DNA of 64,000 nt from Chionoecetes opilio (GCA_016584305.1 JACEEZ010019117.1:879109-943108); one strand, 5' to 3'. Numbered from the stretch's first letter, positions 36,538 to 50,090 are shown. Program-made: numbers and translations. The notes: generated by a model not told the origin, from the letters alone.

Positions 36538-36610
36538 CTTCCAATGATTGAAACTCGAAAATGCCAGTGGCCCGCTGGCATTTTAACCAAAGGTTGGTCA
36601 AACGTTTTTG
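36538..36610 (-). repeat. Dispersed repeat fragment, related to 32,584-32,654
   Basis: The reverse complement contains ACCAACCTTTGG, AAATGCCAGCGG and CACTGGCATTTTCGAGTTTC, matching 32,590-32,650 with small indels. Confidence 0.55.
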
Positions 36611-37599
36611 GCCCCGCGAAAATTTTTTTTTCAAAAATTAAATTTTTCGCGATAAACATTGAGCCCCGCATCTGAATCCAAAAAAAATATAGTTCTTCTG
36701 TTGTTCTACAAATTTATATGGATGACAGCATTACGATGAACGTTTAAATAGCAATTTAATGAAAAATTATCGCCTCGATAGCAAAGCTTTAATATTTTTT
36801 TACATGATTTGTGGCTGTAAATTTGGGTGATTTCACCTGTTTTCTAAGACAGTACTCTGCTCTGGCAAACGCTTGAAAAATACAAAAAGCATCCCTTTGG
36901 AAAAACAAAGAAAAAAGAATGCCGAAATGGGCTTGTTGCTGCGAAAAGTGGTTATAATTGTGGAGGCACACCCCGCGGGGGGAGTGGGCGGGGAGATTTG
37001 GCGGGGAGATTGAATAAAAATTCCCACTTCATGGTGACTCATTGCATTTCCCGGGCTTTCTATTGATTGATACACAATAAAAACGGGAAAATATGATGCC
37101 TAGGATAGAAAAATTCTAACTATTATTACTATATAATATCATAGAGAAACCATTTTCCCGCCTCCTCAACAAACCTCTTGGTTTTTGGTTAAAATACATT
37201 TTTTACAGACTCGGCTTCTATCAATATACAAAAAGAAGAAAATCGTTTTTAAAAATTATACTTTTGGTTTTGAGTGCATGGAATAAGCCATGTTTTTCTT
37301 TCAGTTGCCCAACTTTTCACCAAATTGTGTGTTAAAACTGCCACGACCACTGGCTTTTTGGAGTTGCAGTTTCTCTAATTGTCGGGGCAAATTTTTAAAA
37401 ACGGTTTCAACGCGAAAGGGATCTTCCGTTTACGCGCTCCCCCACTCATTGGCCTGGATGTTGCGACCGTGAAAGTCTGTTTAAATATTTCAATGTACAA
37501 ACCCCCAAAAGCAATGCATTACGGAACTCTGCGCCATTATCCTGAGCAATACTCTTAGTGGGGAAAAAGGGCAGAAAAGATAGTAATTTAAATGCATGG

Positions 37600-40480
37600 G
37601 CTACAGTTTGCACCCTTTTTTATTCTTCACCGGTGCAAGGACAAAAACCCTTAAAAGATCTAACACACCAGAAATATTGTGACCCGTGATTCTTTTGGTA
37701 ACGTAGAAATCTATAGCAACTACCCCCAGGGTTGCTCAGGTGGGGGGTATTCAATATAAGAGCGGGTTTCCGGGATGTCCCTTTGTTTTGGGCACAAGAA
37801 ACCCCCACCTGGCAAATTTTCTTCAATGTCCACCCATCGGGGGCCAAAAAAAACCCCCTGCGGCCTTTAGGGTACGATTACGCCCCCGTTCCCAGCCATG
37901 GGACACGTGCACAATTTTGAGAAACGTCGGAACAAAAAACTCAGGAATAAATTTTGTTCCAGGGGGCTTTTTTTTGGGGCCAATGTCGGCACAGTACTTG
38001 TCAACGACGGAAAATTGTGAGTAATTACTGATAATGTGGAAGGGGTCTCTCGCCAGACTCAAGCATAATACCTTCCCCCAAATTTCATGTTTGTTGTTCG
38101 ACGCCCCTTTCTATGAAAAAATTTGGCACGGGATTTCCCCTGTGACCGCACCCACCACCGGAACGTTTCGCGATAACCGTCGTACCCCATTTGCAGCCGG
38201 GGAAATATTTGAAGGTTGGTTAAACTCTTGGATCGTTGATACCCTCGGCAAGCCTACCGGGAAAATTCTTACCCCCAAATAACCAGTAACGGGTGCTGGT
38301 CCGGGATAGACATTATTGGGTAGCCAAAAAAAAGTCTTAAAAGTTTTAGAGCCCCCAAAATTTCTCCCAGGGTCTCTTGATGGTAAAGGGAAAAATTTTC
38401 TTTTGCCGGGATAAGAACTCTGCTCCCTAGCGATTACACGGTTTTTCCCTCTTTTTTCATCTTTTTTCATCAGTACTGCCCCAAGTCCCTTGCCGAAAAC
38501 GTCTGTACAAAAATGTACATAGCCCAAAAGGGGCGAAAAATCTGGGGAATGCCAAAACAGGGGGCGTTCCCCAGTGCAAGTTTTAAATCTTCGAAGCTTT
38601 TTCTCCCGAGGTCATCCCATGAAATCCTCTTTTCTTAAAAATCTGGTTTAGGGAGATCCATTCTGGCGAAATCTTTTATAAAGGGGCGGTAAAAACCCCC
38701 TATCCCAAAAAGGATCTAAAAATTTTCAACACCTGGGGTTGGGAACATTTTTTACGGCAATACTTATCGTCCATGGTGGACCTCTCCCCCTCGACGTATG
38801 GCCGAAGAAACTAATTTGCTTTAAAAAAAATTTATACTTGGGAAATTGCTTTTTAGACCAGCTGACAACAGTCGCTGCAAAAAATGACTCTAAAAATTTT
38901 AAAGTGAGACTCAGGTCTTTGCTAGCAATTTTTAATATCATCCAGTTATGCGAAAACGGATCTATATATACCGTCAAAAAAATTTTTTTATCATTCTCTA
39001 AAAAATAAGCGGCGCGGATTTCAAGCCAAGGGGATCCCCAAGCCATTTGCAGTGACCTCCCGGCGTACTGAACGCCGTAACCCCTCTGGAGGATTTGCCA
39101 TGGTACCTCCAGTACCCCGACAAAAAGGGCCAAACTACTGAAAAAACGATTACCCCCCCAACGAATAGCAGATCTTTTTGGACTGTAAGGTACCTGTCTC
39201 TTCTGGACCTGATTCACTCGCCGAAAGTCAAAAACTGGGCGAAAAGTTCCATCTTTTTCGGTACAAGGAAAAAAGGACTGTTCCAGGGGGAGCCGAGTGT
39301 TTAATAACTCCTTTCCCACATTTCCCCTACATGTTTATACCACAATCCGTTGGGTATGAGGGAACCTGTAAGCAGGAATTAGACGGGTTTTTTCCTGGAC
39401 TGATTTTTAAAGTGATGCTCCGCGTATCGGGGAGCACCAAAAGGCTTCACCGGGGAGTGCTATGACATCTCGGTATGACCCAAGAGTTCCAAGAGCGAGT
39501 GCTTTACTCCGGGGGGCCACGGCGTGACAAGCGAAAGAGGGGGGGGGACCCGACCTGCTCGTGTCACGGCGGACTTCTGCACCGTAGCAAACAAGCATAG
39601 GTAACTCCAATGGTTCGGGACCCCCTTTCGATCATACACCAACCCTTCCCCCAAGGGGAAAAATCCCGTTTAACTCGCACTGGGCCCCGTGGTTAACAAA
39701 AAATGTGATGGACTGTCCTTTCGTGAAGTGCGGCCAATCGTTTTTTTTATCGGAATCTTCCTGTCTATGGGGATCAGAACCGCCCTGGAAAACGCATCGC
39801 CATACGACGGGGATTCGTGGTCACCCCAAATCGTGGGCCCTTTAAAAATTCCGCCCGCTGTAAATTTTACGCAGCGTTAGAGACATGAATTTAGGGAACT
39901 ACACCAGTCGGTTTTCCCTCCCTTTTCGCCTCCTTCCCTCTGAGTTATTTGACATTTTGGGGGGGAGAGACATAGGGGAATCCATCGCCTTTAAATGCTT
40001 TTCCCTTTTAAAAGTATAAAATTAAGTTGGGATCTATCCTAATTTGATTAGACTTTATCGTAGCTAAAACCCAAAAAGCCCGTCTACAGGAGCTGAAAAA
40101 TTTGGGTGCTAATAGAACTCCTTACAACCAGAGGGAAACCCCCTTTTTTCAGAGAATAGGAAATCACTGTTCCCTTTTTTTTAAAATGAACCTGTGCCCC
40201 CTTCACATTTAAACCTTGGCTAACGGCCAGGGCCCCCACTGAAATCCTCTTTAGAGCCCGATACGCTCTTTAGAAGTACATTTACAGTAGCTCCATGTCC
40301 AACCAGGGGAAAGGTTTTATGGCTTTCCCCGTGGTATTGCCTGAGTTTTTTTGTTGGAGGGAGCCACAAAATTGTGGTAAAACGACAAATCCGCCGTGCC
40401 TGCGCGAGAAAATCTCTCTCGCGGTTGTGTTGGTTAACCTGGATGGTGCGACGAGGCTCGCAGTCTTCCCCCAACGCTTA
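37600..40480 (-). pseudogene. Ty3/Gypsy LTR retrotransposon pol, shredded by frameshifts
   Basis: On the minus strand one can follow, from high to low coordinates, a possible protease (GATVNVLL near 40,270), RT (KDGTFRPVFDFRRVNQ near 39,240; a palm fragment near 39,120), RNase H (FGKGLGAVLMKKDE near 38,480), an integrase zinc-binding region (H..H and FFWPPM near 37,840-37,930) and integrase core fragments to about 37,620. The order protease-RT-RNase H-integrase is canonical Gypsy, unlike the element at 1-5.2 kb. Frames change many times, probably mostly from consensus errors. Ends and LTRs are not resolved; the repeat at 42,555-43,082 could be its 5' LTR. Confidence 0.65.
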
Positions 40481-42554
40481 CCCTCCCCCGCCCACCTTTG
40501 TCAAATTTTTTTCGACATCTTTATCTGATGCATCGGTCGGTACGTATTTTACCCGTACCGTGGATTTCGCATAGTAGGGCCCCTACTTATTCTGTGCCTT
40601 TGCTGCGTCCCTCCCCGAAGGAAAAGGGAAAATTTTTTCCTGGTTAAGGAATCCCCGGAGCCGTGGGGGCGTTTTTTTAGTTTATTATCACCCACTGGCG
40701 ATGCCTTCCGCAAATTTTGCCCCTTTTTGCGGGGGATTTTTTTACTGTATGTCCCACCTGTTGCTTGGGACAATGATTTTCCTCTCTCGCAGCTGCCACT
40801 GAAAAAAAGGAGGGAGGTGGGGTTTTTCCGGGTTGGGAAAGGGGAATTTTCTCCCGCAAAAGGAGTGAAAGCCGTAGAGGTTTCCCACTCCTAAGCTTGC
40901 CGTCTAAGGCTGTTTGAAATCCCCTAATCGTCCTTAGGATGGAAGGGCAAAAAAAGAGCTGCACGACGCACCTTCCCCCACATGCGCTATAGAACAACAT
41001 TTCCCCCGAAATTTGGGGCTATTTTCCCACTAATTTTTGTTCAGTACCCCCAAAGTTTTCCGTTATAATTTTGAGCACCCCCTATTTTAACGTATTGGCC
41101 CCGAAGACCCCTCCCATACAGTTTGCGAGCCCCAAAATTTTTTATTATTGAGCAGTTACAGACTTACCTGTTTCACTACGGGGGGTTGCGCTCCCCCACT
41201 GAAAACTCTCAGGAAATTCTCCCCGAATTCGTCGTAATCTTTCCCCCTTTCCGGGCAAAAGTGCTGTGCTTTTTCATTTAAATTTTTGACCTCGAACCAG
41301 GTTTCATTAAAAGAATGAAAGCAATTTTTTCTGCTGGCCCTGCAAGTCTGAGCTATCATTAATCCTCACTAGGTGGAAATTGATAAGCGCTATAAACTTC
41401 CTCATCTCACTAAATGGTCCACGGATGCCCCGTGGGTAACCCTTAAAAAGAATAGGAAAAGCAGCCCCCGGGTTGGGGTTGCCCCTGTGATTGATCGTCA
41501 TTGTATAGTTGGTGTTTCTTTTTGAGGGGAAGGTTGTGGTAGTAGTAAGTACCAGTACATAGTAGTAGCAGCGCAGTATTAGTATTTTAGTAGTAGTAAT
41601 TTGTACCCTTTGCAGTAGTAGATTAGTCATTGTGGATACTGCTTACCGCTATTAACGTAAGTTTAAATTTTAAGTCCCCGAGGAAATCATCACGTTTTCT
41701 TCTAATCTTCCCTTCCCCTTTTGGGATTAAAATTTTATGAACAAAAACGGGGTTTTTTAAAATTAAATTTAAATTTTATACGCAAAACGTCTCCTTATGG
41801 TAAAAAAAAAAAAAAAAATTTAAAAAATAATATCTGGAGTTCCCGCGAGAAATACAAGTTACTGATGTCCCAGCTAAAAAATGCCCTTTTCTCTTTCCCA
41901 CAAAAAAAATCTCCTTACACAGAAAGAAAACTAGCAAGGGTAATTTTTATTGATAAAATTTCCTATACAATTAATCTAAAATTTAAATTTCCCCTTGTTT
42001 TTGTTATTAAATAATTAAGTGTAATTGTAGTGTTTTTGTTTTAGCTTGTAGTACTTAAAATTTAAATTAACCTTTGAACCGTTGTAAATGCGTCAAAGGG
42101 GGTCCCTCGTTTTCCCGTGATGATGGAGAGTCCCCTTGGCTCACTACCACTTTGAGATCTTGTCCGGGCTGTCCTTCTGGGGTTGAATTTGAGTAGTTGG
42201 GGGATAATAGTGAAATGGGAACTTTTTTCTCCCAGGATCATAGTCCGTTAATTTCTCAATTAAGCACCCTTTAAAGTCCTTCATTTCACCATCGCTTCTT
42301 GTCTTCAAACAGTCGTGTCGGATTTAGTTGGACTGTTGAACATTACCGTGAGTTTAAGGGACCGAGGCCTTGAAATTCTCCCGTCCTCTCGACCATCCGT
42401 TGTTTTAAAGTATCGTTCCACTCCCCAAATCTGCTGGTTCAAAGTTTCGTTTTTGTTTAAAAAATTTCGCTCCCCCACAACCACTATTTTCCCAAAACGT
42501 TTTACAATTGTAAATTTTTGTTTACCGATAAGTATTCTGCCAACGCCCCCACCA

Positions 42555-43082
42555 GATATGTTTTGGATATTTCTTTTTCGCGAGTAAATTTTACTCGCAT
42601 GGTACTCCCATGAATGTAGGTGAGTAATGTCCAGTAACACACTTCCCAAACAAACTGTTTTGTGGGGAATATTTTGGTTTTCGTGAGAATGTAGAGAGAC
42701 CTTTGGTTTAGGGTTTTGTATAATTAAGTTTAAAACATACCTTTACGAAAAATGTAATGAGGGTCCCTGTACATGGTCTCCGTTCTAACCTCTAGCTCAA
42801 AAACCCCTGCCCCCTAACCTTTAGGTGGCGGCCCTCCCCTGCCTGGTCGAGCGTGTCAATACTCGTTTTTTATAAGACATATACATCTGCTCCTTACAAT
42901 TTGATCATGTACAAGTAAAGTTTCTGCCCTAGAATAAACGATAAAAAACTACCTTTAAATATTATTATGTTACCATTTATATATAAAAGATCCAAAAAGC
43001 TACATGACATTTTTTCACATCTTTTAACCCTGACGGGCCCGGGTACTTCATCTCGCTGACTCGGCAGCATTGGTGAGGGCGG
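42555..43082. repeat. Dispersed repeat, copy 2 (LTR candidate)
   Basis: Homologous end to end to 22,705-23,270, including TGAATGTAGGTGAGTAATGT, CATGGTCTCCGTTCTAACC and CTCGGCAGCATTGGTGAG. Numerous one-base deletions relative to copy 1 illustrate the consensus error in this block. Upstream position relative to the minus-strand Gypsy pol is compatible with a 5' LTR, but this is unproven. Confidence 0.65.
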
Positions 43083-43576
43083 GGCCCCCAAAGTGCCACA
43101 CTGGGGCAACCCCCCATACATCATACGTTTTTACCCTTAAATGCCTTAACAGGGCAGGGGCTCATCTCCAAAAAAAAGGGGATCACCAAAAAAGAAAATT
43201 CTGGGAAAACACAATCTTGCTCATTCGACGAGCTTGTACGTGTAAAATGTCTGTCGATTTTTGTAGGGAAAAAATTTTTATTGATTATTTCGCCTTAAAC
43301 ACGTGAAGATTTTCAAAGTAAATGGCTATATTTTTTTATTTTCATATATTGAAAACACAATAAGACAAATCAGCTAAAGCCTTATCATGACGCCCATCTT
43401 TTGGAAAGGCTGAAGACGAATAATACCTTTGTTTCTGTATGGATGTCCATTGTTGATTGTCCTGCACACAAGGAATACACAAATTCAGCACCACAAAACA
43501 TGGGGCTTAGCTTAGTTTTTAGCAACTAAAGCTATGAAATACCAAGAACAAGTCATCCAAATGTTATTGAAACATA

Positions 43577-43670
43577 CTCACGTCCATATACAGTAGATCA
43601 TCGATAGAACGGACTAACAGGGATGAACCTTCGTCCGATAACACCGATTATCCGATATAACCGGCGTACA
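43577..43670. repeat. Pogo/Tigger-type terminal sequence
   Basis: ACAGTAGATCATCGATAGAA, followed by CGGACTAACAGGGA and CCGATTATCCGATATAACCGG, resembles the CAGTARAACCTCGAT... termini of Tigger/pogo-like transposons. Only one terminus is recognised. Confidence 0.45.
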
Positions 43671-43861
43671 CAAACAAAATATATTGCAATAATATGAGCC
43701 ACTTCCAGCTAAGTTCGTCCCTCTTCTGTGACGTCATTTATTACAACTTTAGTGACATTACAGAGCTTGTTCATGTTTTTTTTATATATTTTTTGTATTT
43801 ATTTATTTATTTTATTTCATTATTTGTGTGTGTATGTATGTGTGTGTGAAAAAACGGCTTT

Positions 43862-44619
43862 TCGGTCACTTGTATTGGTTCTATCCAAGGCAGCAGCAAG
43901 ACGACCGGAAACTAAGTTTTCAGATTTGTTTTGAGATAATACATGAGAAGTAGCAGTTGATGGGCCAGGAACTTTAAAATCTGGATCCATTTCGACTCGA
44001 GGCATCTTTTGATATGAAAGGTGTCCTTCATCTTCATCAGAGCTGCTACTTGATTCCAAATGAACAGTCTCTAGATCTTCATGCATCCGCTTTTTTTCCC
44101 TTTCCTTGCTCATTTCTGCTTGCTCCTTCTGGTATATTTGCTTAATTTCTTTCTTGGCCATCACTTTGTCGGGTTGTCCCATGTGAAACTTGCGTTCTCC
44201 CTGTTGATCCTCCAAGAAAACCAGGTCTTCCTTCAGCAGAATCAGATTTTCTGCATCATGATGATATTGAAGAGATGATCAAGTTTTTTTGAAAATGTTT
44301 CTTCTTTCTGTGCCTGTAGCTGACCCTTCCTGGTAGATCCTTTCTTCAATTTCTCCCAGGTAATCAGGATTTCCTCTAGGGTTCGTTTGATATTGCTCTC
44401 CTCTTGCGTGGGGATGCGAGCCATTCTCCATATATTCATTGTTTCTTTCACCACTATACTGATGCACTCATTTTTTGTGAGAATTGGTGTGCTTAGCTTC
44501 AGGTGATGGACAAGACATTGAAAAACTTGTCTAAGAGTAGGCAGACGTGACTTTGGGATGAATTCAATCGTGTTTCCTATGAGGTAGATAGCTGTCTTCT
44601 TACGTAGTGCAGTCGCCAT
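43862..44619 (-). pseudogene. Uncharacterised arthropod protein family, frameshifted and 3'-truncated
   Basis: On the minus strand an ATG at 44,619 opens MATALRKKTAIYLIGN, followed by a helical region. The frame shifts near 44,255-44,270, after which LLKEDLVFLEDQQGERK, a charged EREKKRMHEDLE helix, a Ser5-acidic stretch (SSSSSDEDE) and the motif LAAALDRTNTSDRKAVF follow. Coding similarity stops abruptly at a (TG)n/(CA)n microsatellite (43,825-43,850). I have seen proteins of this type, with a LFDI..A.A..L...ED..FL motif and DRT.TSDR, repeatedly in insect genomes in multi-copy form, which suggests a mobile origin, but no function is known to me. This island is cleaner than its surroundings. 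Confidence 0.5.
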
Positions 44620-44882
44620 TATTTCATTTTGTAAGGAAACATAATTTGGTGAAATACATATGACATACAACTATAGTGAATAAGTAAAATATAATAAACA
44701 GCATATACCTGAAATAATGTACAAATTCACGGGAATCAGTATGCGAGATAGATTAGGCTCATAGGTACATGAACTGAACATCACAGAACACACCTTATAG
44801 ACTACACTACCGTAGATAACAGTGAAGTCGCCAGTTCTACGTTTCTTTGTTATTTACAGACGTGTGGTGGCGTTAATACTTA

Positions 44883-44945
44883 CATTTGTACATCCATGAT
44901 TAGAAAAAGTTAGAAGGGGCTATCTGGAGAGTCTGTGTCATTTTG
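44883..44945 (-). repeat. HINE-like unit fragment, antisense
   Basis: The reverse complement contains CACAGACTCTCCAGATAGCC and then CCTTCTAACTTT and ATCATGGATG, matching the head of the units at 31,515-31,575 and 32,104-32,160. Confidence 0.8.
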
Positions 44946-45399
44946 TGTCTTCATCTGTCATATTAGGGCTATAAATGAACAAATGACACAAATAAAACCG
45001 AGTGGCGACCTCACTATACCTACTACAGTAAAGTCGCCAGCTAGTATTTTAACCCAACAGTTGAGTCGCCACTCTGGGAAATTCAGGGAAATTAGAGGTA
45101 AAGTAAAACAAGTCTCTATATATATTAGCTGCGGAAGATGCTTGGATATATAAAAATTCCTCTGCCAACGTGAAAATAAATTCTATTCAAGTTTGAAAGA
45201 TCTGGCAAGTCTGTGTCCTGTCGTCCGAAAAGCTACTGTTTACTGTCTGTCATCGCGCGAAGAAAAACGTGAGAAGCAAAATGCGCAACAGTTATATTTG
45301 CAGATACAAGCATAAACAACGCTGAAACAGGGAAATTTAACAATCATATATAAACTACTGTGAAAACACCTTCAGTGGCACATAAAAATCAGTATGATG

Positions 45400-48300
45400 C
45401 TATAACTCGAAAATTTTTGGGCGCCGGGCAAATTTCACTGCAGGGGCACTTCATTTTATTTACGGTAGCAGTGGGTCAAACTCCCCCCTTTCCCCCGGGG
45501 CCACTTTTAAATTTGTTGAGGCTTGAGGGCCAATCTATTTAAAATTTTAAACAAAATCACAGTAGGTTTAAAAATTAGGTTAGCTTTTCGAAAAAAATTA
45601 AATAATAAAATTGAATCACCGCAAAAAAAAACCCGGGAAAACCTGGTTTTTCATTAAAAAAAATAAAAATATAGGACTTTAATAAAAAAAAAAAGGCTGG
45701 AAAGGTTTGGGTTAAATTAGGAAAAGGCAAGGCTGGGTTACTTTAGAATGGCAAGGGGTTTTTTGCAAGGGAGTTTAATTTATTGCTGTGTGGGGTTATT
45801 TTTCTGACTGACTATCAACACCCCTCTGCTTCAATTTCAACGGTGAATACTCATCTTAAATCTTTTTTTTCCCATTTCATTATAACTACAATAACCAATG
45901 AATCAAATAAATTAAAAAGCTAAGAAAAAAACCGGGTTAACCAACATTTAAATCACCAAAAAATTGAAATTTGGGGCCCACCAGTTTGAACCCCCCTTGG
46001 ACACACTTTGGGTCCCGGGAAGACTGAGCTAAGGCAAATTTTTTGGGGGGAAAAAGCCGAAAGAAGCCGGTTTCTTGCAGCTTGCGTTTTCTGTATGGCG
46101 GGGCACTTTTAAGAAGCCGCTTCTTACGGATTGGCCAGCTGGTAAAGCCGTAAAAAAAGCCATAAAGGCCGGTTCCCTAGCCCGCTTGTACGGCCGTCTT
46201 ACAAAAACCCCGCTAAAAACAATAAAGTCACCACATCACCGCTTGAGGGGTATTTGGGAAAACTGGGCACATTTGGCAACTCCGCTCGAGCGGACCCGTG
46301 AGCGGGAGATGATTGAATTTAACTTGTACGGGGGCCGTACAGCGTACGGCGGTGCGGTGACTTTGTTGTGACGCACTGTGACGCTTGGTTGTTGTATGGG
46401 GGCCCCGTACAACGAAGGGTGGGAAGGGGGCTTAAGAAGCGGAGCCAGGGCTCGCTTACCCGGCTTCTTACCACTTTTTTTCCGTGACATCAAGATAACA
46501 ACAAATATGGCGGGGAGGGCAAGATTCAAAACAGTGAGATCGGCGTAGAAATACTGTAATTCAGATAAAGGACACAAGAAACACATAGATGTACTTTCAA
46601 AGCATGGACATCCCTTTAAGCCAAAACAAGAAATATACAAGGTTTTAATGCCCACGAAAGGCAACTTTAAAATGGTGAAAAAAATGATCATGTCTTTCAG
46701 GCTGCGATGGGCCCTAGCTGCACTAGTTTTTTTTTGCTGAATTTCCTGTAATATGGCAAAAATTTTACCTGTTTTGTAATTGTAGTAGTTAGTTATAGCA
46801 CGGGCTTAATTTTCCCGGCCACATAATAAGCTAAAATGGAATGAACATGGTGATGGGAGAACGTCGATCGTCTGGTGAAATAACTTTCTCGGTTTTTTAA
46901 AACCATAACCCCCGGGGTTTTTTTTCTAAAATTACTAAGTATGCTATCAAAAGCAACCGGAAATTTTTTCGCTGATTCATTATGCCCCAAATTTTGGTTC
47001 TTAAGTCTCCAATTGTTGAAACGTGAAAATGTTTGGAACTTCGCCGCGAGACGAGAGTACCATAACCTTCACCATCATCCGAATTCCCCCACAAAACATT
47101 GCAAGATTTTAAAGTTGCATTACTTACTGTTGGGACATGAACAATTAAATTTTTAGGTAGGGGTTTGCTGTGGGTATTTGGAAAATGACTAGCATTGCGT
47201 TAGGGAAAATCTTAAAAACAGGGCTCCACGTAAGCTGCCCCAAAATGTTGGCTCTACGTGTTTACTTTGTCCTAACACTCTTTTTAGATTTTAATTAGTC
47301 CCGTCCTTACTTTGCCTAAATGGCCATTTTTAAAATTTTAGGTTTTTTGAGAAAAAATTTTAATCCCGTAGGGTTGGGTTAGGTCAGGTCAGGTCAGGGG
47401 TTTTTTTTAGGTTAGTTTGACAGCCCGTGGGCTCGAGGGGGGGTGTGGTTAGGTCGTAATTTTGTCATCTTTGAAAAAAGGCTAAACCCTCCTATCTTCT
47501 TCTTCTTCTTCTTATAGAACAAGCTTGGGGCCCGGGGGGAAAACCCGGGGTTTTTGGGTGGGGGAGCACACATATAAGGAAAAATGGCCCGTAAATTATG
47601 AAATAGGGAAATTTCCCTATTATGGATTTTTTGTGGGGCCCAAATTTTCCCAAAAGGGTGCTCCCCCACCCAAAAAACCCCGGGTTTTCCCCCATGTCCC
47701 CAAGCTTGTTGGGTAAAGAAGAAGATAGGGGGGGGAGCCCGTTCTAAGAAATTTACCATATAAAAATATATATAAAATTTTAAATAATATTAATTATATA
47801 ATTTATATATATATATTTATATGGGATTCTGTATATTTTTTGGGTTAAATTGTATGTTTTTAAAAAGGATTAAAGCTATTTTTTTGGTGTACCTGATTTT
47901 TTTGTTTACTATAATTAAAGGTGAAAAAATGTACAGTAAACTCTCCTTTTGACGAACAAAATTGGGGGAAAGGGTGCGAGGGATAATTATCCGAAATGAT
48001 CCAAATTTTCGAATATAAAAAAATTGTGGTCGTTATATGAGGTGAAAATTTTTCCTATTTCCGACTAAATTTCCCTGTATCGTGATCTTTTTTCCGTTTT
48101 TATTGACCCCAAGGGTTTTGTATATACATACATGCAGCCATCCAAATACTACACAATACAGGCAATTTAAAAAAAATCAGAACCGTCCAAAGATATACGA
48201 ACTTATTCGGTAAAAGCACGCATATCCGGACTGGCAGAAAAAGTGTTGAAAACCGATATTTTTTATCTAAAGGTCCGTAAAAAGGGGGGTTGGTGATACA

Positions 48301-50090
48301 CTAAAATTTTTAAAAAGTATAAGGACATCAGTGTATATACCAATACGTTTCGGGTTTTTGCATTAAGAGGATTAGGGGTTTTGGGGCAAGGTGTTTTGCA
48401 TATAGGAAATACAAAATTATGAAACAGTTATGAGGAAAATTTTATTTGTTGAATATGAATGTTACGTATTACTGGTTACTTTGGTTGCAATTATCTGACC
48501 AATCAGTATTACCGGCCCTTTTGCATTAAAATCTGAGGTGGAAATATATTTTTTTTTTTTAGGTATAGTTGGATTATTTGCTTCTGTTTTTTTAATTTTT
48601 TTCTTGTCCCCTTTTAAAACTTCTATATATGGGACACATCAAAAAACTCTTTTTTTTTTATTTTTTTTCCTTTTATTTTACCTGTTTATCTTAATGGCAA
48701 TATCGGTAAAATTTAGGATGAAACTATGAACTGACTATGTATGTTGAACAAACACTCAAAATTTTTCTGTCTCTATTTCCTTTCATGGCGGGTTTAATTT
48801 TTTGCAATAGTAACACAGTCTATTTTCAGGTAGTATTTTGCGGTTGCATGAAGGTTTTTCCGACCGAAGTGAAGGGGAAGACTCTGAGAGAAGGGGGTGG
48901 AGGGGGGGTAAAAAAATAAATAAATAAATAAATAAAAAACTTTATTTCCTAACATGGTTATACTATCAAAATTACATCACAGATGTTTTATGCAAAATAT
49001 ACTAAAAATGAAACTTCAAAGTCACGCAAAAAAAAAAAATACTAAAATGAAAGTCAAACGCAACATTAAAAAAAAATTAATTTAACATTAAACTAAGAAA
49101 CTAAAAAATCACTTAAAAAATCTTTAAAAAACTACTAATAACTAGAAACTGCTATTTGATATGGGGAAACAAAATTTTAGTTCCCTTTTGGGTCAATAAA
49201 AGTAAAAATTTTTAAAATCAAGACTTAAAAATGTAACTTCCTAATTAAGAGCAGAAACAATTGTTCCATGGGTTTAAGGGGCCCTTTTTTTCGTGATGGG
49301 GCTGGCACCATCTGTTCTGGCTCTTGGCACAAAGGTCTTTTAGCTGCCGTTGTACTGGCTGTATTTTTCCCCGAAAATGGAAAACTAGATCCCCTCCGGA
49401 TACAACCATTGACGCCTTATAAAAAGCGAAAAATTTTTATAATAAACTGTCTTTAATTGTAACCCTTTAAAATCTTTATTATGGAGTAAAGTGACCCCCC
49501 TTTCTAGCTCCTCCAAAGCTAGTTTAGCTGCAATATTTTGCAGTTTTAAAACGCTAAAAAGTAAAGTTGAGAAAAGTTTTGTTGGCCCCTTCCCATAAAA
49601 AATTTTCCAAAAAGGGGAAAAAAACAAAAAAAAAACTTTTTTGGGGGAGAGGGGAAGAGGAGGGGAAAAGGAGGGAGGGGGGGGAGAGGGGGGAGAAAAA
49701 AGGTTCATTCGACGGTACACTTTCGTCCTTGTGTGGTTTGGGTTTTTTTTAAAGTTATTAGCTGTGAGCGCCGAGCGGGCGAGCCCAACACCCCTGTCAG
49801 CCGTTTTCCTGGGAGGCCGAAAGCGAGAGGAAGCCGCAAAAGCCGGGTTTTTACGGCTTTTCCTACCAAAATTCGCCTCTATGACACTAACAGTTGCCAT
49901 ATTGCAGGATAGCCTAAAAGAGTTGCCAAGATATATTTTTTCCTCTTGACAAAAATGAGGGAATTTTAATTTAAACCAAGCTCTTACTTTAGGGCATAAT
50001 TTCGGTTGACGTGTGCATTCCCTAAATATTCATTGATTTGAGAAAGTTGAACCTGAAAAGTTTTTTAATCTAGTGGATATGTTTGAGCAA
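45400..50090. other. Low-quality consensus, block 2
   Basis: Homopolymer-rich sequence like block 1. A foldback at 47,481-47,740, a possible Tigger-like terminus at 47,935-48,010, an (AAAT)n run at 48,907-48,935 and GC-rich stretches at 46,050-46,480 and 49,760-49,880 stand out. No gene can be supported. Confidence 0.6.
47481..47740. repeat. Foldback element, ~100-bp arms
   Basis: The left arm (CCTCCTATCTTCTTC..., AAGCTTGGGG, CCCGGGGTTTTTGGGTGGGG) is matched in reverse by CCCCACCCAAAAAACCCCGG, CCCCAAGCTT and GAAGAAGATAGGGG. The loop is near 47,600-47,625 (GGAAATTTCC). It may be a MITE. Confidence 0.75.

Larger units (their letters stand above)
33370..43300. other. Low-quality consensus, block 1
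   Basis: From about 33.37 kb the sequence changes character: runs of four to nine identical bases (aaaa, tttt, cccc, gggg) become very frequent and every recognisable coding segment is broken every 20-60 codons. A repeat present in clean sequence (22.7-23.3 kb) has many single-base gains and losses in its copy here (42.55-43.08 kb). Single-base calls, stops and frames in this block should not be trusted. A long T run occupies about 35,829-35,909. Outside the entries listed separately I recognise no genes. Confidence 0.7.

Noticed and set aside
46075..46691. Possible genes in a GC-rich segment
   Set aside because: Frames overlap on both strands, homopolymer errors are frequent, and no motif is recognisable.
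49385..49900. 171-codon minus-strand frame starting MATVSVIEANFG
   Set aside because: The first ~45 codons look plausible, but the rest is Pro/Ser/Phe low-complexity sequence from purine runs; no family recognised.
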